Shown: positions 1-12,543, counted from the first letter of the stretch. The stretch: 64,000 nucleotides of DNA from Spirodela intermedia (GCA_902729315.2 CACVBZ020000001.1:1-64000), one strand, 5' to 3'. Made by a program: numbers and translations. Notes: generated by a model not told the origin, from the letters alone.

Positions 1-70
1 ATTGTAGGCAATAAATGATTTTATTCAAATTTTCTGCTACTATATTTTCAGCCTTAATATTCTCATTCAC

Positions 71-1591
71 TTATAATGGCTCATCAATTTCTTCTAATAA
101 TTGGAAATAAGGATCAGGTAAAATATTCTCAATCAATATATTCACTGTCCTAACATTTTCATTTCGTGGATTTTTTTCTAAATTTAACCAGCTAGACTCT
201 CTTTGCTGAAATCCTACTGTTGGATAGTTTTCTAAATTTTCTATGGGCGGACTAGGTGGCTGTCCCTCTTCTCTCTTATTCCCAAGAGCCTCTATAATTT
301 GTTTCTGGTGCAGCATCATTTGATTCATAGTTTGTTGCATCATTTGGCTCATAGTTTATTGCATCATTTGGCTCATTTGCTGCATCATTTCCATAGTATC
401 ATGTTGGGTTTGAGAGGGCTGATTTTTCTGAAATCTGTTTTCTTGTTTTGGACGAAATTCAGAGTTCGAATTAGATCTAAGTGCTTCTGGATTTTGAATA
501 TTATTTGAGTTTCTCCACGAAAAATTATTCCCCCAATTAGTATTATAAGAATTAGAAAAATATTCCCTATTTTTACTAAAATCATGGGGTACCTGCACTT
601 GTTCTTGCCTAGGATGATATTGAAATTCGAAATGATCATTTTCACCATACATAGGATATGTACTATTTGAATTAAATTGAGGGTTAAGAGGCTTTCTAAT
701 ATTGTCAATAAGAAAATCAAGTTTTTCTAATCTTTGATTAATCTGATTAACTTCATTTCTAAGTTTAGAATCATCATCATGATGCAATTCATAAATTCCT
801 CTCTTCTTATCACTGTCATATAATTCAAAAGAGGCTTGATCTCTCAAATTTTTACTTAAATTCTCATAAAGATTGTAAATCTCATCAGGAGTTTTCTCCA
901 TAAAAGCTCCCCCACATATAGAATCAACCATATTTTTATGTTGTTCTAATAATCCATCATAAAAAATTCTATTGAGCTGCCACTTGGGTATAGCATGATG
1001 AGGACACTTTCTAAGTAAATCTTTGAATGTTTCCCATGTCTCATGTAAAGTTTCTCCTGGTCTTTGAGAAAAATTCCATATATGTTTTCTCATATTTTGA
1101 GTTTTTCCTAAGGGATAAAATTTTCGAAGAAAGACCTATTCTATATCTTTCCAGCTAGTTAATTCTCTATCTAATGTGGATAGCCAAAGACTAACTTTGT
1201 CCCTAAGTGTATGAGGGAATAATTTCATCTTAATAATTTCCGGTGTAACTTGAGGGAGATTAACTAAATCACAGACCATATGAAATTTTTCTAAGTGCTG
1301 ATGAGGTTCCTCTAAAGGCAATCCATGAAAATTAGGGAGCATTTGAAAATTTTCTGGATTTATTTCGAATTTAACAGTGGGTGCTAATGGGACTCTAATA
1401 TTGGATGCTCTTTGAAATGAATCAGGGATATAATGATTTTTCATGGCCATAGGATTGTTCTCAATTTGACCTGTACTTCCTTCAGGATCCATCAAAATTA
1501 ATTTTTCTTTCGGATTTTTATTTTTGAATGAAATAATGAAAGGATTTTCTAGCCTTTGATGCAAGGATCTTCTACCATGCATAAAAATCAA
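71..1591 (-). pseudogene. gag of Athila-type retrotransposon, broken by in-frame stops
   Basis: This encoded the structural gag protein of the element. The frame starts at 1591 and stays open in one register, interrupted by three stop codons at 1136-1138, 356-358 and 71-73, with no frameshift between them. The central part (about 1090-830) has the Athila gag signature, with conserved aromatic and cysteine-proline-histidine residues (CPHH at about 1006) followed by a G-G-A motif near 915. A low-complexity stretch rich in M, S and Q lies near 300-400 and is followed by a Pro-rich segment. Retention of one frame with only nonsense changes suggests fairly recent inactivation, perhaps by C-to-T-type decay. 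Start choice is the first ATG downstream of the primer site. Confidence 0.8.
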
Positions 1592-1773
1592 TAAATTCGA
1601 GGGAAAAAGTTAGTAACTGTTACCCTCCTTCAGGATGCTCCAGTCCTTGCCGTGCTTCTTTTCGTTCCCTTTTTCTAATAAAAATCGGCAAAAAGAAAAT
1701 AAAACAAGAGTTAAATTTTTTTTTTGTGTACTCTAAGAGAAAAACAGAAAAATATTAAATATTATGCAATACA

Positions 1774-1791
1774 TTCCCGGCAACGGCACCA
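1774..1791 (-). other. Primer-binding site (tRNA 3'-end complement)
   Basis: On the minus strand, five bases after the LTR end, the sequence TGGTGCCGTTGCCGGGAA is complementary to a tRNA 3' end finishing in CCA. It matches the tRNA-Asp-type primer site I associate with Athila/Calypso elements. The tRNA identity is from memory. It primes minus-strand DNA synthesis. Confidence 0.75.
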
Positions 1792-1796
1792 AAATT

Positions 1797-3436
1797 TGAC
1801 GTGACTCAGTCGTTGTATATTAAATCATGCAAATATAAAATTTATAAAACTAGAAAATACGAATTTTCGGATATTTAGAAGTATTTCTAAATAAATATAT
1901 CAATTATGATTCAATAAAACTTCCAAAAATAGCGGTAATTTTCCAGGTCGATCACAGGGATGTAATATAATATCTGGTAATTATTCAGAATTTTTCTCAA
2001 TGAATACGATTTTCTATGAATTTTATACTAGGAAATAAAAAGGAAATATATTTAAAATTCACGAAAAAGGGAAATAAGGGCGCGGGCGTCAGGATGACAT
2101 CAGCGCCTGGCGAACGCGAATCGGGCGGAAACAGAGTTCCGCCCGGCGATTCTTACGTAAGCGATTACAGACGATTTAATTAATCAAATTAAGATCTGTA
2201 AAAGCCGGAAGAATCGTAATAGAACAAAGTATATTTTGGTAAATTAAAATCACAAAGAAATATCACTAAATGAAGTGTAAAGTAAGTTTAAAGCAGGAAA
2301 ACAGAGTTCCGGCGTCGCGACGGCGATGCGTCGGTGATGCACTGGAATCCTGAGCGTTCGGGAGGATCGTCGTGCAGTGTCCACGGCTTCGAAGGCTCCC
2401 CTTGGACAAAGACGACGTGGGCAATCTCTAGATCTTCTCGCGAAGTCTAGAGATCAATGAAGTGGGTCGTCGAGTCGTCTCCGGCGGCTGTCACCCGGCG
2501 GAGCGGAAAAATGGCGACTTTGCGGCTCTCCGGCGGCTGTCACCCGACGGAGAGGAGCTGGATGGAGGTGGGGCGTGTGTCAGGGAGCTTCATCCTCAGG
2601 TCCGCGCAGCAAGAGGAGGCTCTTCATCACATCTGGTACGCTCTCAGGAGGTGGCGACTCGTCTCCCGGCGGATCGTCCTCTTCCCGACGACGGCTTGTT
2701 CGTCGATCAATCGGAGATCATTTACTCGATGGATTTGCGATCCTTTTATCGCGAATCGTTCAACAATTTTAGTAGCAATGCTCCGCGAATCGCGTTGACG
2801 AGATTTTCGCCGATGATCCAGTGATTCTGGTTGCTTAATCCTTCACCGGCGATCTGCAGGAAAGTCACGATAATCAGATAAAAATATATGAATTTTGACT
2901 CTGGGAGGATTCGAACCCGCGCCGGTTGCCCGCCCCTTCTGAGGAAGGTGTGACGCGGGTTTAGTCCCACATCGGTTGTGCGCCGATTTTTCAGGCGAAT
3001 ATATAGTAATGTTAGTTTTTTAGGCAAAGTCCCTTCTCTCGCGTGTACGACCACTCCTTGCCCCACAGCCGGCTGGCCATCGGTGACGTGGAAGGGGAGT
3101 GGCGCACACGTGCCCCTATCGGTCCAAGCCGCTTGAGCCCCTGCTCGCGGCTACTCCCCGACTGAGCTTCCGACCCGCTTGTGGGCCCGGCTGGCCGGCG
3201 GGTCTCCCCCATTTTGCAATATTTTAATTTTATTTCTTTTTCTTCATTTATCTCAAAAGTAAGACTGTAAAAATCATATAAATTCGTATAAAATCACATA
3301 ATTACTCAAAAAATCACATTAATCAACTGAAAACCACTTTTCACACTTTAACACAAATATAAGTTTATTTATCACGAGTTAAGGCTAAAACTATATTATT
3401 TACTTATTATTAACTCGTGATAATGAAGACTTATCA
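1797..3436 (-). repeat. LTR copy A (5' LTR of the left-edge element), 1640 bp
   Basis: The ends are TG...CA on both strands. In sense orientation (minus strand) the order is: AT-rich 5' part; GC-rich block (3210-3040); TATA-like element near 2997-3004; a motif identical to the tRNA B box (reverse complement at 2907-2917); a paired 26-bp direct repeat (2478-2503 and 2527-2552); an 8-bp-stem hairpin (2424-2454); and an AT-rich 3' end. Small ORFs across it are not supported as genes, because they are disrupted in other copies. This copy is the reference for the family because it alone is joined to a primer site and gag. Confidence 0.85.
2907..2917 (-). promoter_or_regulatory. tRNA-like B-box motif within LTR
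   Basis: The minus strand reads GGTTCGAATCC, an exact match to the RNA polymerase III internal B-box consensus. The same motif occurs in copy G at 62818-62828. Copy D has one late mismatch, and copies B and C are mutated. No convincing A box or tRNA fold was seen, so function is unproven; it may be the relic of a tRNA-derived insert. Confidence 0.35.
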
Positions 3437-6400
3437 AGTAACAAGCAAGATGAAAGGCTGTTTGACATGACAAGGCCATTAAGACAATATAGGACTGGTT
3501 GTCTTGAGGTAATCCAGTTGCTGGTGTCATGATCACTAGTGCGATTTCACAACTATTCAAAACTAAGGTTCATTTATACACGGTAAAATATTCAAGGAAG
3601 ATTATTTGAATCAATCCCAGGGAGGAAGAGTTCATGGCATAACAAATGTAGCCTGGGGTAAAACCATTATAAAATTTCTGTGCATTTTTTTGTTGTCTTA
3701 ATTGTGTTAAATTGTGTGGATATCACAAGTGCTTTCACCATAGTGAACCAGAAGAGCCAATCAGGTTTGCAATTAGATTGACTATTATAAATATTTATAA
3801 ATTAAGTTAAACTTGTTTAGCACAATTATCTTCACTCTAATTCAATTGCATGACTAAACATAGTCTACAAACAGAAAATAGTTTTTATAACCATGTAGAT
3901 TACTATGAATTGAACTAGATATCTTTATTTATTAGAGATCATGATTAAGTCTATTCACCCTTCTTTATACTAATTTAGCCATCATCTAGTCTTTTGCATC
4001 TCATCTAGGGGATTATGAGAAAGCAATGCAATAAAATGTTTACCCATCTATTTAGTCTTCACTTTAGTTGAGAGCCTAAGAGACAGGAAGAACACCTACG
4101 CAATCTTACATACTCTATTATTGGTCTTTAGTTAAACATATCATCCACCAGTCAATTAATATTTTCAAATCACTGAAATTCAAATTAATTGAAGAAGCAC
4201 AGCTAAATTGTGTTTATTATATAAGACTATGTCTTATATCTTGAGTTTGCTGTTATTAGAATTTGGTTGCTTTATCCATATGCAAAGTTGACTATGCTTA
4301 GCCTAAAAGATATTGTGCCAAAAGTCCATAGATAAAATATCAGCTTGAAGACTAGAAAAAAATAAAGAAAATAATTATTTTGTTAAAAACAATAGTGCAA
4401 TAAATCTATAGGCTAAAAATCAAATCATTAAGACAAGAACCAAGTATGAAGAAGTCAAACATCATTTCTTTGGAGTTTAGTAAATTGAAGAGATTTCATC
4501 AGAAATTATGTTGAAAGTACTAAATAGCTAGTTGATATATTTACCAATGCCTTATCTGAAGATAGATTATCTCCTATATGAAGAGAGCTTGGAATGTGAT
4601 ACCAAAATAAGGTAAGTATATCGTAACTTTTCTATTGTCAATTATTTTTCTTTGTATGGCTGTTAGTTATTTTACTGAAATTTTGTGACTATTTTGGATA
4701 GTATTATATAATTTTAATATTTTCTCAATTGGATTCAGTTTGCCATACAATGAGTCAACACACTATAGAATGAGCAAACCCACTATCATTGAGTCTAAAA
4801 ACAAAAAGCAGGGTCAACTTAGTACACCAACCTATGCAAATTGGTTGAACCACTTCACTACCTTCTGACATTATTCTCTTAAGACACTCAAAACCCACGC
4901 TTCCACCCCTTTGAAAAACCTAAAGCAAACCTATCTTTCAATTTTGCCTCCACAAACTACCTAAAAATATTGACCCAAATGTTTGAGATACTTGAATTAC
5001 TTCATGCCACACCCCATGCTCGATTTCTTCCCCATTAGTTGAAACTTTTCCCTAGAGGTTGCTAGAAAATCCTAAGGTTCAGCCCTTGTATTCTCTTAAT
5101 TGACTCTAATCCACATTCTAAAACCTTTATCATTATGCCCTACACATTACAATTGTTGAAATCTCTATCACCTCCATCTTTCCTTGAATCTATCAATGGG
5201 AACCATTCCCAACCTTTGCAACTCTGAGCACTCTTTCCTCCATCTTGATCAAAATTCCTTCAACATGGGGCTCCATCAAAAATCAGTACTCCACACATGC
5301 CTTTGCCATCCTCTATGACTGCCACCATCATTATCTATTTTTTTCACAAATTTATATTTGATTATGAAAATATTCACAAATATATAAACACTTATTTTAC
5401 AATGATATCTTTGATCTTCCATAAATTTATGATCGAGCAATTTTTCTAAAGACTTTGTGAACATCAGAAAAAGAAGCACAAGCAAGAAGAGAAAAGGCAA
5501 GGTTGTTTCTTGTGGTGAAAGATAGACCCATGAAATCTATCATGTAATGGGATTTGTTAATATTATGATTTTTTTCTGGTGTAATAAGCCTTGGTAACTT
5601 GATAAAAACTAGGGAAGCCTGACCCATTTTAAAAGAGCATGTCCCTTACTAATTGTCGACTAGTGTGTCAACTTAGTCAGCATAGGTTAGTTGACCCAAT
5701 GTATGTCATGTGTAGATCAAGGAAAATAGGTTAAAGCTCAAGAATTGTCGAAATTTTTAAGAACCAATTCATCCCTCCCTCACCTTTTATAGCACCCTAT
5801 TTGGCATACCTTTTGACCAACGAATAGCCTATCTGAGGAAAAAAAATTAGGACTTAAAAATAGCTCCTCACATGGTGAATATATGTTAGGTGGATGTGCA
5901 TCAGAGTTGTAAATAGGACACCTTGGATTACCATCATTGGCGGCCATTTTGTAGTTGCATTTGAGCTCTTATGTCATTATCCTAACCTTTAGCTATTGAG
6001 TGTTTGATGAAAACTTTGAATTTTTTTATTGATAGTATTTTGGATTTCAATTAAATTGACTCTCTAAAGAGCTTACATATCACAATTAATGCCAATAGTA
6101 AGGTTTCCTCCATCATGCTAATGGTATATCTTATTCAAAGAACGTTGGGGACTCGAAACATTACTTTGATGTACTTGAGAGGGAAATTTTAAAATATATG
6201 AAAGTTCGCCCTATGGCTTGAAAGGAGATGTGAAGAAATTTTTTATTTTTGATCAAAAGCATCCCATTTTACAATTGGTCTTAAAAGATGTACAAGAGGT
6301 TTTTTAGATATTCTAAGAATAAGATATAATAAGAAAGTCTACTTGTCCATAATATTTCCTTGATAAAAGGAAATATTTATTGTACATAAAGACAAACATT

Positions 6401-7440
6401 TTGGCTGACTCTACCTTAATCTTCAATGTTTTACATATTTGAGCTTTCTTGATTGCATATGTGGGCCACTGATGTTACCTAAAGTTGTGTCATGCATTAA
6501 TATGTCACTTAAATTTCTTATAAGCCTTAGAGGTGAAGTCATTTTCAAGAATGTGTTACCAAGTACCACTTCTTACATGGCATATATCCATATAATTCTA
6601 TTAGAGCTATACCAAATGTGAAACTTCACAGACAAAATGTTAGTTAATTTTTACAATATGTACACCGTCTAATCATGACTTGCATATGAAGATAACAACT
6701 AAATATCATTAAATGAGAAAACAATAGAAGAAAAATAGTGGAATAGAACAAAAGGTCATTTTACAGGGTTAAATTAATATTAATGTACTCTATCTAACAT
6801 AATTCAAAAAGTGGAAGTATATGTCCACATTTTTAAACCTTCACATGATGAAAGAAATTTATTTTAATTAAATTTTAAGTAAAAATCAAGTGAAGAAAAT
6901 GAACTAGTGAGTTGATGCACGTTACATGTGAATTCAATCCATCATAAAAATAGGTCAAGCAATATTCAATAAATCTTCTGCCATTTACAAGACATCTTGT
7001 TCCATAAATCATTTAGACATTAAACATCAAGATATTTTAAATTAATAAAACAAATCAAAGGAGCACCATAATTCATATATCATATAAACTTAACACATGA
7101 TATACACCTTAAATTTTAAATTAAATGTGAAGATGTAAGAACCGTGAGAAAATTACTCTTAGTGGCTCACAGAAAATGCGACTTATATGGATGGCCAACC
7201 AATAACAAAGAAATGAAGTAACATAAAAATCCACAACGGTAAAAACTAAAAGGAAGTTAATAACAAGCTTCAGACATGAATTATCTCACTAACAGTTCAT
7301 GCGTGATATTCCTTCATTTCTTCCTAATATATAGGAAAAATGTAGGACATGCCAATACTTTAGCTTTCTAAAACAATACAGCATCTTTGAATTATCTTCA
7401 AAATGCATAAAGCATGGAAAAGAATATTAGAAAATTGACT
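3437..7440. other. Gene-free AT-rich region with transposon remnants
   Basis: No host gene was recognised. The only identifiable piece is a Ty1/copia RNase H remnant around 4385-4620, listed separately. ORFs at 5276-5627 and 6439-6621 are short, AT-rich and resemble nothing known to me. The region immediately left of 7440 precedes the CSLA promoter. Confidence 0.6.
4385..4620 (+). pseudogene. Ty1/copia RNase H C-terminal remnant
   Basis: Conceptual translation, tolerating stops and frame changes, gives the sequence order N-N-S-A-I-N-L, then K-H-H-F, then an L-I/D-I-F-T-x-x-L-S-E-D-R-L motif and R-E-L-G-M. This is the conserved tail of copia RNase H, where the A-D-I-F-T-K-x-L motif precedes the polypurine tract. 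Several stops are present. No intact LTR pair was found around it. Confidence 0.6.
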
Positions 7441-7897
7441 GGTCTATTATCTTTTGCAGGGTTTCAATGGGTCACGTCTTGATCCCATTTCGAGTTGTCA
7501 TATCTGTCTCCGAATCGAATAGAACAGTGTAACAAAAGGTTAAGCTTGAGCGGACTGCATTACATTCCGGGTCTTATTTGGCTCGTTGACGTAATGACAC
7601 TATCGGCGATGACGATGAATGAGTGGGATCAAGATGTACGCCTTCGGACATGCCAAAAAATTCATTCCCTTTTACTTCTTCTCTTGGTTCTTGAACAGGT
7701 TTTACGGGTTTGATAGAGGGCCAAAAGTCTTTGATGGAAGAAAACAAAGGGAAGACCAAACTGCACTGGTAGGATCGATGGATGGGGGGGTTCTCTAGAT
7801 GATCCCAGTCGTCGAGAGGAATGTTCTACCTCTGGCCCCCCAATTGAAAAGTCCCACCTGTCAGAAACGTGGGCTTAACTGGTCTCCCTTGCCCTTG

Positions 7898-7908
7898 TTA
7901 TATATATA
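7898..7908 (+). promoter_or_regulatory. Probable TATA box of the CSLA gene
   Basis: A TTATATATATA run lies about 95 bp before the CSLA start codon. Initiation about 30 bp downstream would leave a 5' leader of about 70 nt. Two ATGs at 7908 and 7917 lie before the predicted transcription start and are therefore probably not translated. Confidence 0.5.
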
Positions 7909-8001
7909 TGTTGGCGATGTCAAGGAATCTCCCGGGTTTGAGGCCTGAGGAGACATCCTGAAGAGGTTTGCTTTATCGGAGGTGCCGGTGGAGACGGAAA
8001 G

Positions 8002-8600
8002 ATGAAGGGAGTACTGAGGACCATGGTATGGGTGTTCCTTCTCTTCGCCGGGCTGGCGAGCGCCCTCGAGCTCCCCGAGAGCCCTCTCCGACTGATGTCA
8101 GCCGCCGGTAAAGAGCCACCTCAGCTTCCTCTTTCTTGGTCCGCAAGCATTTCCTTCCGTACTAAAGATAGTGTGTGGAAACCCATTATTTTCAGTCGTA
8201 AATGCTACAAGGGATGTGGAAATCCTGTTCTACTCGGCGGAGTTTTTCCTCCCAGAGGAAATCAAGGTTCCCTTGGAAGAAATCAGGGCGGCGGCTGTCG
8301 TCCCAGTGGTGAGTGCCGCAGTGACCGTGTGCCTGGCTATGTCTGTCATGCTGGTGGCGGAGACGGTCTACCTCAACGCCATTAGCATCTTCGTCAGGGT
8401 CCTCCGCTGGAATCCGGAGAGGCAGCAGAAATGGGAGGTCCTCCAGACAGACCCCGAGACCGGCAACCTAGCGTTCCCTATGGTCCTCATCCAGATCCCC
8501 ATGTACAATGAAAAGGAGGTATTGTCCCACCTTCTAGCTGATGTAGCTCTCTCCTGCTCTCTACATTAAATTTCACAACTCCATCTCCAACTCCACCGTT

Positions 8601-8658
<58 letters not shown>

Positions 8659-11600
8659 AGAACAGTCTCAATCAGAACATTAAGAAAAAAAATTGTGGTG
8701 GTTTAAGGTTTACAAGCTCTCCATCGGGGCAGCCTGTCGCCTCCTCTGGCCGCCTGACCGGATCATCATCCAGGTGCTCGACGATTCCACCGACTACTTG
8801 ATCCGGGTAAGCTGTAGCGTCCAAATCAACTGGTTTCTTTTCCGTTATTTTCGGATAGTATGCACATTTACAGGCTATGATTATATTCTGAGAGGGAAGA
8901 ATCGAGCCATGTGGGAGCAGGTGTCCACGTTGCTTTTACCAAAGCATGGACGCCTAGACGGGCCCTTTCTTGGTTTCGTGGGGAGGTTGGGAGAGAGACC
9001 CAGTTGCTGCCTCAGGCGAGGGCACAATCCAATGAAGTTTTCGCTGGGGATCACTAAAGAAGTCCGCTTTTGCCCGTTCACCGGAATATGTTTGTTCCGG
9101 TTGTGGATACAGAGAGAGCGAGAGAGTCCCTGGTTTCGAGATCTACAGCTCCAGACCTCTTCCCTGGTTTTGAGATATTCAAACATTGGAGCACACGTTG
9201 CTTGTGCGCATGGGACTCGTGGAAAGCAGGTCACACGGGTTTTGACCGTCTCCTGAGGCGTACTGTCGGTGAATTAGCTGAAAGGGGAGGACCCCCGTGG
9301 CCGCCGCCGGCGACGAATGGGAAGACGTCAGTGACAATAATGATAGATCGTACGACTGGCTGAAAATTACCCTCGCCCTTCCCGTTAACTCTACGTGGAC
9401 GGCGACTCGTTTCGTCGCTGCGGAACAAACCAAAGGTTTCATTCCCTGGGCTACCCGGTAAAAGAACCTAATCGTAAAAATACCCTGGAGGTATTTATGG
9501 AAGCGGCGAAACCTAGAGGGTGGAGGCGCAGTTTCCCTGTGAGATATTCCTCAATTCTTAGGAGTGCTAAGTGCCACGTAATGTGATTTGGGTGATATTT
9601 AGGGCCCAATCAGCGAGTTCACCAGTTCATGCAAGTTGTGCGACAGGTCACCACATGTGTCTAAGTGTTCTAGACAGAGGTCAGGTTCAGACTGGTCGAA
9701 TCAGCTAACTACGGCCATAGAAGCTTGCCAGACTAGCCATTTCAGCCGATCGGACCAGGTCGGACTAACCAGGAATCAGTATCGTTGGCCATATTCCAAA
9801 GGATATATGGGACGTCTAGTTACGACAAATTTTCAAGTTTCTTCATGTTCCTAGAGAATAAATAAGCACAACTGCGAAAAACATGCCCGAGCGCTCTTCT
9901 TTCATCTCAATGTAAGAATATGTAGATAATTTATTGAGAATATACGTACAGCTGCATCCCATTTGAATGGTCTTGTTCATCGTACAAAAAAGGAAATAAA
10001 TAAAACACTCCGTTTGTGTTTTTGGTGAGAATACAGGAGATGGTGGAGCTTGAATGCAAGTCCTGGGCAAGCCAAGGTGTGAACATCATGTACGAGTTGA
10101 GAGACGGAAGGAAGGGATACAAGGCGGGAGCTTTGAAAAATGGGATGAGGCGGAGTTACGTCCAGCGATGCGAATTTGTTGCCGTCTTCGACGCCGACTT
10201 CCGACCCGAGCCGGACTTCCTCCGTCGGACTGTCCCTTTCCTCGTCCACAACCCCAGGATCGCCCTTGTCCAGGCACGCTGGGATTTTGGTATGCTTCAT
10301 GATAATAATAATGATAGTAACGGCCGTAACCATAATGATTTATTTAATTTCTGAGCAGCAAGGATTTGAGGACACTGACCATTTCTGTCCAAATGGTCGG
10401 AACTTCTTGAATCTTTGAAGATCAACGATGGAAAAATACTGATATCTCGCTTGAAGGTTTATGAAAGACCATGTATGCACAATGTTTTCTGAAAAGGTTT
10501 ACTGACATGATTTCAAAAGGTCATCTTTGATGATAATCGACTACATTTTGGTATAATTGCATTGAATTCAATGTTTCGATGGTTACTTGAACTTCTCTGA
10601 CCTTATCTTCTGTAAAACTTAGTGCCCATGATTCACACTCCTATTAGCAATTATCCGTTCATAGGGAGTTGCTGACGTAAGACCTAACGGGCTATTTTGC
10701 AGTAAACTACAAGGAGTGCTTGATGACGAGGATACAAAAGATGTCGTTGGATTATCATTTCAAGGTGGAGCAAGAAGCGGGTTCTTCTGCCCAGGGTTTC
10801 TTCGGTTTCAATGGTTTGGATTCTTGGCTGTGGGATTGACGCTGTTTCATAAGAAAAAATTGGGATACATTATCTGTTGCACGGCCGACCATTGCTTGAG
10901 CATGAAAGGGCATTTCTGTATCATTCCACTGTGAAGGGACTGCCGGCGTCTGGAGAATATCAGCTCTTAATGAAGCCGGAGGGTGGGAAGATCGAACGAC
11001 CGTCGAGGACATGGATTTATCCATCCGAGCTTGCCTTAAAGGCTGGAGATTTGTATACGTTGGTGATGTTAAGGTAAATATCGTCGGAATTTTTCGTTCT
11101 TCCGTTGTTCCAATCGGTTGTGATCCGCAGCTATTATCTTGGGTATCAAACTACTTTTCGAGGGCTATCTTCTTGAAATTTATAATCTTGGGCTCTGATG
11201 TTTCTGTGTTTTCTATCAATGGCATTGTGTGCATGTGAATGGACCTTAGAAGAAATGAACTAGCCAAGGCATCATGTTTATTAGCAACTAGGCTTCGACT
11301 TTTCCTCAGGAATGAGATCTGATCAAGTCCAGGGAAATACCCTTAGTCAATTCTCCTGGCTTCCTGTTTCCTGTAGGTGAAGAGTGAATTGCCGAGTACC
11401 TTAAGATCATACAGAGATCAGCAGCATCGGTGGACTTGCGGCGGGGCGAATCTATTCAGGAAGATGGGTCTGGAAATACTGAGGACCAAGGTTGGTAATC
11501 CAGAAACTGAGTTTCGCATTCAATAATCACGAGGGACAACCCAAAAGAGGGTGAGCACGCGTCGCCTTCTGAATGAGTCAGGAAGTCTCGCCGTGGAAAA

Positions 11601-12543
11601 AGCTCTACTTGATCTACAACTTCTTCTTCGTGAGGAAGGTTGTGTGCCACGTCCTCACCTTTGTCTTCTATTGCGCGGTGATCCCCATCACTTCCTTCGT
11701 TCCCGAAGTCGAGATTCCCGCATGGGGCCTCATCTACGTCCCCACAACCATCAGCCTCTTCAACGCCATGGTGAATCCTAGGTTTGAGCCCACAGCGACT
11801 TAGTAAGATTCGCCTCCACTGCATACAGTTCTCTATTCTCACCGGAGGTTCTCTCATGGCGGCAGCTCGATCCATCTCATCGTCTTCTGGATCCTCTTCG
11901 AGAATGTAATGGCGATGCATCGCATGAGAGCGACCATGATCGGCCTTTTGGAGTTTGGAAGAGTCAACGAATGGGTGGTCACCAAGAAGATCGGAGATAC
12001 TCTCAACGAAATGCCCAAATCTGGAGAACACGAAGATCCTCCAAAACGGATTAGGGACAGGTGATTATCACGTACGCATAAAACTCTGATTTTCCTTCAT
12101 TCTATGAATGTAGGTCGTGCAATTAAAACACAATTAGGAGTAATAAATATGGGCCAATATTGTTAGATATATTAATTTTTCTATCAAAGGACTTATCTCA
12201 TTCCTTCAGCTAGGGATTAGTCTAGAATCATTGATTACCAGTTTTACACGACGGGTAACACACTTAATGTCTAATTTTTTATACCCTTCAGGCTTCTAAT
12301 TCCCAGGTGCTGAGTATCAGTCCAGCCTCATGATTTAATCATCTTGCTCAATGAGATATTATTCTATCATCAATGTCTGACAGGATCTACTGGAACGAGC
12401 TTGCGTGGGGCGTCTTCCTCTCGGTATGCGCATCTTACAATCTTGCCTACAACGAGAATTACCACTACGTTTACATCTACCTGCAAGCCATCGCATTCTT
12501 CGTGGTGGGATTGGGTTATGTGGGAACAAATATCTCTCCCTGA
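8002..12543 (+). CDS. CSLA: Cellulose synthase-like A glucan/mannan synthase (glucomannan 4-beta-mannosyltransferase)
   Basis: This GT2 glycosyltransferase of the Golgi membrane polymerises (gluco)mannan from GDP-mannose and GDP-glucose. Exons: 8002-8107, 8196-8518, 8708-8806, 10037-10289, 10703-10813, 10937-11073, 11377-11490, 11582-11781, 11866-12060, 12384-12543. All introns are GT-AG and all phases close, giving 565 aa. Catalytic residues are intact: the DDSTD region at 168-172, DAD at 228-230, V-E-D at 320-322 and QxxRW (QQHRW) at 358-362. A transmembrane segment lies near residues 75-95 with several more towards the C-terminus, which ends GYVGTNISP. The N-terminus ([20 protein letters not shown]) is hydrophobic and signal-like and comes from a small first exon; this differs from the CSLA N-termini I recall and is the least certain part. 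The CSLA subfamily is certain; the specific member is not. The gene converges on PELP1. Confidence 0.9.
8600..8657 (+). repeat. (TGTC)n/(TC)n microsatellite in CSLA intron 2
   Basis: A TGTC run passes into a pure TC run ending 50 bp before the exon 3 acceptor at 8707. It forms an extra-long pyrimidine tract upstream of the splice site. Confidence 0.85.

Larger units (their letters stand above)
1..3436 (-). mobile_element. Athila-type Ty3/gypsy retrotransposon, 5' portion (runs off left edge)
   Basis: Read on the minus strand, this is a 1640-bp 5' LTR (3436 down to 1797), a five-base spacer, a tRNA primer-binding site and then a gag reading frame that continues past base 1. The gag resembles Athila-lineage gag. 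Its LTR begins TGATAAGTC and ends GTCACGTCA on the sense strand, and the same LTR recurs at 36570, 54349, 57402, 61260, 61498 and 62319. Only this copy is attached to coding sequence. The pol region and 3' LTR would lie left of the window. Three in-frame stops in gag show the copy is dead unless helped in trans. The target-site duplication cannot be checked because the other end is missing. Confidence 0.85.

Noticed and set aside
2457-2824. Overlapping + strand ORFs of 113-120 codons in LTR copy A
   Set aside because: They lie inside the LTR, overlap each other in different frames, and are truncated or altered in the other copies (37232, 58047, 62877). They arise from GC-rich repeat sequence.
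11456-12031. 191-codon minus-strand ORF over CSLA exons 8-9
   Set aside because: Antisense shadow of well-supported exons that contain conserved CSLA residues.
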